A stretch of DNA of 64,000 nucleotides from Alopecurus myosuroides. Taxonomy: Eukaryota > Streptophyta > Magnoliopsida > Poales > Poaceae. This document shows, piece by piece, positions 55,390-64,000 of the stretch. The stretch lies in assembly GCA_028641055.1 (NCBI GenBank), contig CM054062.1, forward strand, positions 238,377,437-238,441,436, in the 5' to 3' direction. Position numbers and translations under genes: made by a program. Each line of letters starts with the position of its first letter. Position 1 is the stretch's first letter. The notes beneath the pieces were generated by a model. It saw nothing but the letters and a program-made list of their open reading frames with translations, had not been told where the DNA came from and searched no databases.

Positions 55390-56899
55390 TGATACGTCCA
55401 TTTTGCATCACTATTTTATATCATAATTTTCTATTATTCATCGATTATTTCATGTTATGATGCATCTCTTATGTTATTTTATCTTATTTTGCATGTTTTT
55501 ATAATTTTTGGAGAATAAACACCGGGACCAGAAATCTGATGGAAAAAGCACCGTCGAGATACCATATTTCAGAAGATCGGAAGAAGAAGGGGGACATCCG
55601 GGGTTCCTAAAAGTCTCGAGGAGGAACACAGCCAGAAGGGGAGCCAGAGGGGGGTCACCAGGGGCCCACACCTAGGGGTGGCGCGCCCTCCCCCTGGCCG
55701 CGCTACCTAGGGGTGTGGCCACCCTGGCCCACCTCCGGGGGTCATCTTTGGCCCCCTGACCCCGAGGGAACCCTAAGCCTCATTCCATCCTCGAAGAATT
55801 ATTCTTCCGCCGCTGCGGGGCGGAAAACACCCGAGAGAGAAAAGCTCTGTGGCAGGGAGAAATCTGCCGGGGAAATTCCTCTCCGGAGAGGGGAAATCAC
55901 CGCCATCGTCACCATCATCGCTCGGGCATCATCAAGATCGTCATCATCATCGTCATCACCACCAGCACCATCACCCTCATCATTCACCGTCATCCCTCTG
56001 TAAAAATTAGGGGCCTCTATCGTTGTTTTGCATTAGATCTCTCTCCCTGTGTGGATTACTTGTTAGTAGTTGATGCCTGTGAGATTTATCGATGTTTACA
56101 CTTTATGACCAGATTGTTATCATCCATTATATCACCTCTGATTATGATCCATATGATGTGATGTGAGTAGTTCGTGTTGTTCTTGAGGACATGGGAGAAG
56201 TCAAGTTGTTAGTAGTGAAGTAATGTTGAATAATATTAATGTTTGATATTTAAGTTGTGGTGCTATTCTTCTAGTGGTGTCATGTGAACGTCGACTACAT
56301 GATACTTCACCATTTATGGGACTCGGGGAATGCATCATGTATTTGGCTACTAATTGTGGGGTTGCTGGAGTGACAGAAACCTAAACCCCCGTTAGGAAAC
56401 CATTACACGAGGGAGCGTAGGATCCCGGAGTTTAAAGTTGTGGTTAGATTTATTTCTTAATTACTTTCTTGTAGTTGCGGATGCTTGCAAGGGGTATAAT
56501 CACAAGTATGTATTAGTCTTGGATGGGACGGTACATTAGCATAGATTCACCCACACAACACTTATCAAAACACCAAAGTTATTCAACTGCATGGAACAAA
56601 AGCACTTGACAGAAACCTCCCGTGTGTCCTCGAGAACGTTTGTTAATCATAAGTAAACTCACCGGCTTGTCCTTTGATGAAGAAAGGATTGGGACACTCG
56701 CTGCAATTATTACTACTGCATTTTATTTACTCACACTTTATTTATCTGCAATATCAAAAAACCCTACAAATCTATTTTCCAGTATTTACAGTTATTCCTT
56801 CTTCGAAACTGCTTATCAACACCTTCTTCTCCTCGTTGGGTTCGACACTCTTATTTATCTAAAGTACTACGATACACCCCCTATACTTGTGGGTCATCA
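55390..56899 (+). repeat. 3' LTR of the Athila-like element
   Basis: From TGATACGTCCATTTTGC to ACTTGTGGGTCATCA, followed by the CCCCC target duplication. Confidence 0.93.
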
Positions 56900-57970
56900 C
56901 CCCCGAGACGTAAACCCTAAAGATATACCACTTCGTCCTGAAAAACACCCGAGGCCGCCGTCATCGTCATCCCGAGATCGGGAGGGTTCTGGAGCTCCCC
57001 TGGCACCCTGTCGGGAGGGAAATTAATCACCGGAGGGGTCTACACCACCATGCCCTCCTCCGAAGTGATGCGTGAGTAGTTCATCCCTGGACTACGGGTC
57101 CATAGCAGTAGCTATATGGTTGTTCTCTCCACTTTGTACCTCATGTTTAGATCTCGTGAGCTGCCTCACATGATCGAGATCATCTTTATGTAATGCTACA
57201 TGTTGTGTTTGTTGGGATCTGATGAATGTTGAATTCTATGTCTTCTGATTATCAATCTATCATGTTATCTTCATGCTTATGTTATTTATGATCTTGCATG
57301 CTCTCCGTTATTAGTAGATGCTCTGGCTAAGTAGATGCTAGTAACTCCAAGAGGGAGTATTTATGCTCAATAGTGGGTTCATGCCTCTTTTGCATCTGTG
57401 CTCGAGTGACAGAAACGTGACGGATGGAGGATGTGTTGTTGCCATTAGGGAGAAAACAACTGTGTTTACCTAGTTTACATTGTTTACATTACACACTTTG
57501 CTTACTGCGATAATCTGTTGCTAGCAACTTAATACCCAATGTTTGTTCGGATGATATTCGGAGGGTGGATTATTAGACATAGATGCAGTTGGATGACGGT
57601 CTATGTATTTTGTTGTAATGCCCGCATGAATCACATAGTAATCTTTATGTCTTGCATATGCACTACGGTGCAGCCTTCATTTCTGTCAATTGCCCAGCTG
57701 TAATTTGTTCACCACACATGTTATTTATCTTTCACGGAGAGACACCACTAGTGAACTATGGACCTCGGTCCATTTTCTCATTCTGATAATACACACACTG
57801 CTTCCACTGCTTTCATACTGCTGCTACTGCTTTCATATTGTTTTCCACACCATATGTTTAACCTCTTTGTGTTCAGAAAAACCGGTGAGATTGACAACCT
57901 CACTGCTTTGTTGGGGCAAAGTGATTTGATTGTGTTGTGTAGGTTCCACGTTGCTTCTGAACCGGTAGTG
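56900..57970 (+). repeat. Right piece of the older Gypsy LTR
   Basis: Continues the LTR fragment interrupted at 46560. GTCTACACCACCATGCCCTCC, the CATCCCTGGACTACGGGTCC block and GTTGGGGCAAAGTGATTTG are phrases usual in this LTR type. It fades at GTTCCACGTTGCTTCTG without a primer site, so only a truncated or solo LTR remains. The right border is approximate. Confidence 0.55.
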
Positions 57971-58530
57971 CGCCCTGCCATCTCAGCTGCATCAGCCTTC
58001 TGAAGTTTTCTGTTAAATGGAGGAAACTTAGGGTCGATTAAATCTTGGTTTCTTTCTGAGGAAAAACTGCTGATGTGCTCATCATACCTTCATGTTGGGG
58101 TTTCCCAACTAGTGCAAGACCTGCACCATCAGGAGTCTTCTGTTAAATGGAGGAAACTGAAGGGGTGTTAGCATAAGCATAATGAAATGGAACTCACCTA
58201 TAGAAGTTGACTTATTTATGTGGCAGAAGTGTGAGAGATCCATACATAGACCGTAGAGGAAGATTCGATCACATATATGAGGAAGTGAAGGCTCACGCTT
58301 GGTCTGAGGAGGCGTCGGAGGGGACTGGGTGGTCTGAGGAGGCGTCGAAGGGGACTGGGTCGCCGGTCCGGCCTGCCGGTGGCCCGTTTGCGGGGGCATG
58401 CTCGGCTGGGCTGCCCAGCTCGGTCCAGGAGGCGACGACAACACTGCCTGCTGCTCAGGAGGCGACCAAGCTGCTCCGAAGAGTGGCCAGGCTGGCGGGC
58501 CACTAGGAAGCTCCGTGGCGCGGGCTGCGG
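57971..58530. repeat. Flank with two short direct repeats
   Basis: A 21-bp direct repeat TTCTGTTAAATGGAGGAAACT occurs at 58008-58028 and 58138-58158. A 30-bp tandem duplication starting GGTCTGAGGAGGCGTCG lies at 58301-58330 and 58331-58360 with one mismatch. GC-rich open frames over 58207-58549 show no domain. The tandem gives a Pro/Thr/Gln-rich reading on the minus strand that I do not consider coding. Confidence 0.55.
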
Positions 58531-58559
58531 GCGAGGTGGACATGAGCAATGTGGTACGA

Positions 58560-59136
58560 GGGGATTCTTCTAGGACAATGCCCCCTCCACGGTGCTTGCG
58601 TCAATGGTCAGTGAGAAGTGTGTGCAGCCTAAGGAGGTGCCTAGGCGCAGTGCACGCCATCTCACTGCTGCGGATGGAGCGTCAACAACTGATTAAGACG
58701 CGTTGTCCAAGGCTATGCGTCGGAAGACAAAAATGTTTTCGTCTCCTCCTTTGCGTACGTATTCGAAACACAAGTCATCTCTATTTTTTCAAATTCCAAG
58801 TTATCCTCTAGTCTAGGTGTTGTTGGTATTTGTTTAGGAAGAAATGAGGAAGAGGTTACGATGTCGGCTAATGCATTGAAGAACGTGGAATATGATCGTT
58901 TAACGGTTAAACCGTGTGCATCTGCTAGGCATGACACAACACCCATATATGATGATTCAGCGAATGCCACTGTTGATGGACAACTTTTATCTCATCTCGT
59001 GGGTGAAGTGACAGAGGTAGGAATGGATGAGGATGGGCTAGGATCTTTAATTGATCTCTATGCATCCGGCCGAAAATCTAAATCTGCCAAATATAAGAGA
59101 AAAAACTCACCGCGGAAATCCGTGAAATTGCCTTAA
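58560..59136 (+). pseudogene. C-terminal part of LINE ORF1
   Basis: In one frame EKCVQPKEVPRRSARHLTAA, then a stop and RRKTKMFSSPPLRTYSKH. After further stops near 58810-58840, a clean frame begins MSANALKNVEYDRLTVKP (58861) and ends in a basic tail (SGRKSKSAKYKRKNSPRKSVKLP, 59066-59133). This is the end of the ORF1 nucleic-acid-binding protein. The N-terminal part is not recognised. Confidence 0.6.
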
Positions 59137-59154
59137 AGCTCCTATTGTTTCCCG

Positions 59155-62100
59155 ATGAATGGAATATTCACTAATTGCAGAGGTCTTGATGACTTGGCTA
59201 AATATTTGAATATTTCTCAATACATTCGGGATCATAAGTTGGAGTTTGTGGTTATTTCCGAAATAGGAAGGAGAGACTTCCAAGTGAGTGTTCTGAACCG
59301 CCTTTCTGGTGGAGTGGACTTTGCTTGGCATTCTATTCCTCCTCACGGTAGGTCAGGTGGCATCTTACTAGGCGTTAAATCGGATTCCATTGATGTATTA
59401 GCGAGGACGGATGGTGATTTTCATATAAAATTACACCTACGTAACCGAGCTAACAATTTTGTTTGGAGTTTGGTTGTTGTGTATGGTGCTGCTCAGGAAG
59501 AATATAAGGAGGCTTTTCTTCGTGATTTGGTGAACTTGACTAATGATAATCCACATCCGATTTTAATTGGTGGTGATTATAACATGCCAAGATTTCCACA
59601 TGAGAAGAGTCGGGGACGGTTTGATGGTCATTGACCTTTCTTGTTCAGTGTTGTAATTGATAGCTTGGATTTGAGAGAGGTCCACATGACCGAAAGACAT
59701 TTTACTTGGGCAAATAGTCTACCAGAGCCTACATATGAAAAACTATATCGCGTACCGATAAGCACTGATTGGGAGGACAAATTCCCATTGGTAACATTAC
59801 GGGCTCTAGAGCGTATTGAGGCACTACCAGATCATGACCCCCTCCTTTTATCCACCGACACGAAGGAACTATATTCTCAACCACAGTTCAAGTTCGAATT
59901 AGGTTGGTTGTTGCGTGACGTTTTGACGAGCTGGTTAAGAAAATATGGGGCAAACCAGTAGTAGGTGACAACCCAATCAGAAGATGGAATAATAAAATGC
60001 GCAATGTGCGTAAATATCTTCGAGGTTGGGCTAGACAAACTACCGGGATGCTGAAAAAAGAAAAAGAGCGTCTGTGTTACATTATCGATGACTTGATATT
60101 CTCGCTGAGACTATGATGCTAACTACACAAGAGATTGAACTTAAAAGTCAATCCAATGCGAATGTAGCCCAGATGTTGCGAGAGGAAGAACTCAAATGGT
60201 ACCAAAGATCTAAGCCTCAATTCATTCTTGAAGGAGACTCGAATACGAAATATTTTCATAATGTCGCCAATGGCCATTATAGGAAAAAAGCGTATTCATT
60301 CTCTTATCAGGATGAGGGTCTAATCGAAGGGCGGGAACATCTCAAGGCTTACAATACAAAGTTTTATAAAGGTCTGTTTGGGCCTCCTTAAGTGAGTAAT
60401 ATTACTATGGATGAGTCTCAAACCGATGATATTACTCAAATCTTCAATGAGGAAAATTACTTTCTTAATGCTCCCTTCACGGAAGAGGAGATTAAAAAGG
60501 CAGTGTTTCAAATGGAGCATAATAAGGCACCTAGCCCAGATGGATGTCCGGTAGAGTTTTACCAACACTTTTGGGAGGTCATTAAAACTGATCTCATTGA
60601 GTTGTTTGGATGCTTACATGATGGACATCTAGAGCTGTATCGCCTAAATTTTGGGAAAAACGTTTTGTTACCCAAGATTTTGGAGGCAGAAAGGATACAA
60701 CAGTATAGACCAATATGCCTCCTTAATGTTAATTTCAAAATCTTTACTAAAGTTGCAACCATCAAGTTAAATTTGGTGGTAGATCAACGCAAAGGGCTTT
60801 TATGCAATGTAGGAATATCCTAGACGGAGTTGTGATTCTACACAAAACCGTACATGAGATGCATACGAAGAAACTTAATGGTGTGATTTTTAAAATCGAC
60901 TTTGAGAAAGACTATGATAAAGTGAACCGGGAGTTTCTCCAGCAGACTCTGAGAATGAAATGGTTCTCAGAAGAATGGTGTGCTTTGGTTCACAATTTTG
61001 TGTCAGGAGAAAGTTTTGTTGTTAAAGTCATTGACGATATTGGCAGGTACTTCCAGACAAAAAAAATCTTACGACTAGGTGATCCGCTTTCGCCCATATT
61101 ATTTAATATTGTGGCAGACATGCTTGCGATCATGATTGAAAGAGAAAAATAAAGTGGCCAAATTGAGGGGGTGATTCACATCTTGTTGATGGAGGAATCT
61201 GTATTTTTATGTATGCAGATGATATGATCCTTTTTATGGAACATGATCTGGATAAAGCTGCGAATCTGAAATTGATTCTTTGGCATTCGAGCAGTTGTCC
61301 GGATTAAAAATTAACTTCCATAAAAGTGAATTGTTCTGCTTTGGCGAGGCACATGATGTTGTAGCTCAGTATGCCGAGTTGTTCGGATGCGAGCAAGGCC
61401 AAATTCCTATTAAGTATTTGGGTATACCAATATATTATAGGAGATTGACTAATGTAGAATGGCGCCACGTTGAAGAACGACTGCAGAAAAGGCTAGCTAG
61501 TTGGAAAGGTAAATTTTTGTCCCTTGGTGAAAGATTGGTACTCATTAATTCAGTGCTTTCCAATATGGTACTGTATATGATATAATTTTTTCAGTTACCT
61601 AAAGGAGTCGTTAAAAAACTGGATTATTTCCGATCAAGATTCTTTTGGCAGGGGACAGTGAGAAAAATAAATATCGATTGGCCAGGTGGGACGTAGTTTG
61701 TAGACCGAAAGACCAGGGAGGGCCGGGTATTCATGACCTTCAGGTTAAAAACTCAGTTCTTCTAGGTAAATGACTTTTTAAACTACTAACCGAAGAAGGC
61801 GTTTGGCAAACGCTTCTTAAACGAAAATACATTGGTTCCAAAACAGTCTAAAGGGTTACGTGGAAACCATGTGATTCTCACTTTTGGGCTGGTATAATAG
61901 CTAATAAGAATCATTTCTTTTGCTATGGAGTATTTAAGATTAAGGATGGGTCACAGATAAGATTCTAGGAGGACATTTTGTTGGGTAATACCACACTCTG
62001 AGAACAGTATCCGGCTTTATACAATATTGTACGGAACAAGAGAGATACGCTAGCAACGGTTATGAAAACATCACCCCCTAATGTGACGTTGAGGCGAGAT

Positions 62101-62583
62101 GTCATTGGACCACGACTTTTGTCTTAGAATGCGCTGGTTGATAGGTTGACTTCGGTTAATTTGACACCTGGATCCGATGAATTTCGTTGGAAACTAACCA
62201 AGAACGGTGTGTTCTCGGTGGATTCTACGTATAGGGCTATGGTCCAATCATATTTTCCAGTCGATATTAAGTTTAAAAAAATATGGTAGATGAAGGTACC
62301 ATTAAGAATTAAAATCTTCGCATGGTACCTTCATAGAGGGGTCATATTAACAAAGGATAATCCTGTCAAACGTAATTGGCATGGAAGTACGAAGTGTGCA
62401 TCTTGTTCTCAAGGTGAGACAATTAAGGACTTATTCTTTGATTGCACATTTGCGCGTTCTATTTGGTCAGCTATCCAAATGGCTTCGAACCTTTATCAGC
62501 CCACATCCATTGCGAATATTTTCGGTAACTGGTTAAATAGGCTTGATAATCGGTTCAAGACTATTATTAGGGTAGGACGTTAG
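59155..62583 (+). pseudogene. LINE ORF2 (endonuclease, reverse transcriptase, zinc-binding region)
   Basis: Starts MNGIFTNCRGLDDLAKYLN. The endonuclease part has EFVVISEIGRRDFQ, WHSIPPHGRSGGILLGV and LIGGDYNMPRFPHEK (usual GDFN variant), then a stop at 59632-59634 and continuation FTWANSLPEPTYEKL. The RT part has MEHNKAPSPDGCPVEFYQHFW (60512), GVIFKIDFEKDYDKVNREFL, GDPLSPILFNIVADML, and an intact YADD at about 61213-61224. RT C-terminus at 61280-61585. The zinc-binding region KIFAWYLHRGVILTKDN is at 62290-62583 with CASCSQGETIKDLFFDC. At least six stops or shifts disrupt it. Confidence 0.85.
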
Positions 62584-62971
62584 CCGTTATATGGTCGCTC
62601 TGGCTATGTAGAAATGACAAGATTTTCAATGATAATTTTTTTTCTCGTATGCAAGGTTCTATTCTAATGCACATGTATTCTTTGTTCGTGGTCCACATTA
62701 CAGCGGGGGGTGGTTCAAGGACTTTTTACGGAGGCGTGTGCACGATTGGAGCAGGTGGCTAGGGATATTTTTATCCCACATGGATGGCCACTTGATCTCA
62801 GGATAGCAGCTCCATAGTTGTCGACAGCCTTCATCTTCATGATTTGTTTAGGCTTGTCGTATTTGTCTTTTTTGTTCTTTCTGGATTTCGGTTGTGTGCA
62901 TTTTATAATGAAGAGGCTGGGTGTAATGGTTAAACTCTTAAGTCTTAAGTAATAAAAACCCTTTATAAAAA

Positions 62972-64000
62972 TTAGTTCCACAGTTGTACTAATTATGCAC
63001 ATAATGTAAATTGAAACAAAAGAGAAATTAATAAACATGAAACAGAACAGAAACCATTAACAGAAATCATAATCCATTCTTATTTCTGTTTCATACGCTT
63101 AGTTTGAGAAAAAGTTACAGGAAGAGACTAAAACGGTAATTGATCAGGGTGAACATACCCATGCTCCAGGCGATCTCTCCACACAATTTGTTTACTTCAG
63201 CAGGTAGTCTCTTATTATTTTTTTAGCTAATAACCTGAATCTTTGTAGCCACAATTAGGGTTCTCCTTTTTTAGGAAATAGATTCTACTCAGCTGGATTT
63301 TTTTTTTGTAAGAGCATATCTCTTTTTTTCCCTTGCAAATTGTAATGGTGTAGCACATATAGTAAAAACAATTCTTGAACCATGCTAATTATTATCATTC
63401 ATCAGTGCACTTTTGTTTTGAAATGTGCTGCCAAGAAAAAAGAAAGTCATGTGATTATTTTGTTTCTCATTGGTGCATGTTAGACAGATCAAATATTAGA
63501 TACGGTAATTAGCTCGAAAAAAATAAGATATCACCAAAATTTAGCACTATTCCATAGTATTTAGATATAGATTTACTACTATAGTAATCACGGTATGGAG
63601 TATTAGGATTAGCGTGGGAGGCCGTAGGCTTTTTTATTTTATTTTAGGGAACGCGACGTGATTTTGTTGTACGTGTCCAGAATGACCTTTTGTACTCGAT
63701 TAATGTTGTATGTAATTTCTCCATCTTTTAATATCAACCGTCACAATCAAAATCAACGGATTATATATTTCTAATCTATATGGATTAATCGTGGTGTCTC
63801 CGTTAGAGTTCCTAGTATATAATATAGATATAGAATATATATAGATAGATAGACAATTAATAATAATTGGCCGTGAGTACTGGGCTTACACTTTTTCCCC
63901 AAAAAAAAGGGTAACACGTTGGGGCTTAAAGATGGAATCAAATGGGACACCTTTAGTCTTTAGAAAGGCCGATGGAATAGGTCGTCACCTTTTTGTCGTG
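62972..64000. other. AT-rich end of window, no gene recognised
   Basis: No open frame with a recognisable domain. An ATAGATAGATAGA microsatellite lies near 63840-63852. The phrase GTTAGAGTTCCTAGTATATAATATAG near 63805 resembles the end of some grass transposons, but no element could be delimited. Confidence 0.4.

Larger units (their letters stand above)
46561..56899 (+). mobile_element. Athila-like Ty3/Gypsy retrotransposon
   Basis: LTRs 46561-48074 and 55390-56899, flanked by CCCCC (46556-46560 and 56900-56904). Order: primer site, gag, protease, RT, RNase H, integrase, an extra ORF in the env position, polypurine tract. Sequence motifs and the long 3' region fit the Athila lineage. The pol frame is interrupted by only a few stops plus one frameshift in the protease-RT linker, so decay is modest compared with the Tat-type element. 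The two LTRs are nearly the same length (1,514 and 1,510 bp) and differ by scattered substitutions. Confidence 0.93.
58530..62971 (+). mobile_element. LINE with ORF1 tail, endonuclease and reverse transcriptase, decayed
   Basis: Same family as the truncated copy at 11292-13131. The RT C-terminal regions align almost residue by residue (FEQLSGLKINFHKSELFCFG). It contains the end of ORF1, an apurinic-type endonuclease, RT and the zinc-binding RT-associated region. It ends with the same 3' tail (GGGTGTAATGG, then CCCTTTATAAAAA). No target duplication could be matched and the 5' border is approximate. Confidence 0.85.

Noticed and set aside
63795..63830. Helitron 3' end (CTAGT) near the window end
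   Set aside because: A CTAGT alone is common. No stable hairpin just upstream and no 5' TC end could be paired within the window.

Overview
The window looks like a gene-poor stretch of a large grass nuclear genome, probably a Pooideae cereal or forage grass. The basis is GT-AG introns, Stowaway MITEs with CTCCCTCC ends in TA target sites, an Angela-type Copia LTR, Athila-like and Tat-like Gypsy elements, and a CACTA end with TTTGCCATGTGC-type subterminal motifs. Species is not determinable by eye. I see no bacterial-type, CRISPR, rRNA or tRNA features.

Only two genes look intact. Both are on the plus strand, in tandem, and encode twelve-helix transporters of the NRT1/PTR (NPF) family, closest to the NPF8 peptide-transporter clade: NPF-A (five exons, 4249-10351, 588 aa predicted) and NPF-B (five exons, 14637-21790, 587 aa predicted). 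Exons 1, 2, 3 and 5 have identical lengths in the two genes (66, 100, 218, 823 bp) and exon 4 differs by one codon (560 versus 557 bp). Blocks of the 5' leader and intron 1 also align, so they are a tandem duplication. NPF-B keeps the proton-coupling ExxER motif and the GGIKP lysine. NPF-A has lost both while keeping an open frame, which makes it the most interesting protein in the window.

Layout: 1-4027 holds LINE and LTR-element debris and a Stowaway MITE. 4249-10351 is NPF-A, whose first intron carries an ORF-bearing Harbinger-like element and a small MITE. 10352-14636 holds a 5'-truncated LINE with target-site duplications and a second ORF-bearing Harbinger-like element. 14637-21790 is NPF-B. 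22186-23140 is a short LINE insertion with a perfect 15-bp duplication.

23616-44837 is a nested structure. A Tat-type Gypsy element of about 19 kb (25314-44402, GAGAG duplication) sits in a decayed PIF/Harbinger transposase element, which in turn sits next to or inside a Stowaway MITE. The Tat element has itself been hit by a 427-bp MITE and by a 6.2-kb minus-strand non-autonomous Gypsy element (34089-40334, ACCAT duplication). 45280-45881 is a CACTA end. 46561-56899 is an Athila-like Gypsy element (CCCCC duplication) inserted into an older LTR fragment. 58530-62971 is a longer copy of the LINE family seen at 11292-13131. The last kilobase has no recognisable gene.

Method limits: every junction, duplication and motif was read by eye. 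Protein family calls rest on remembered motifs, not on a search.
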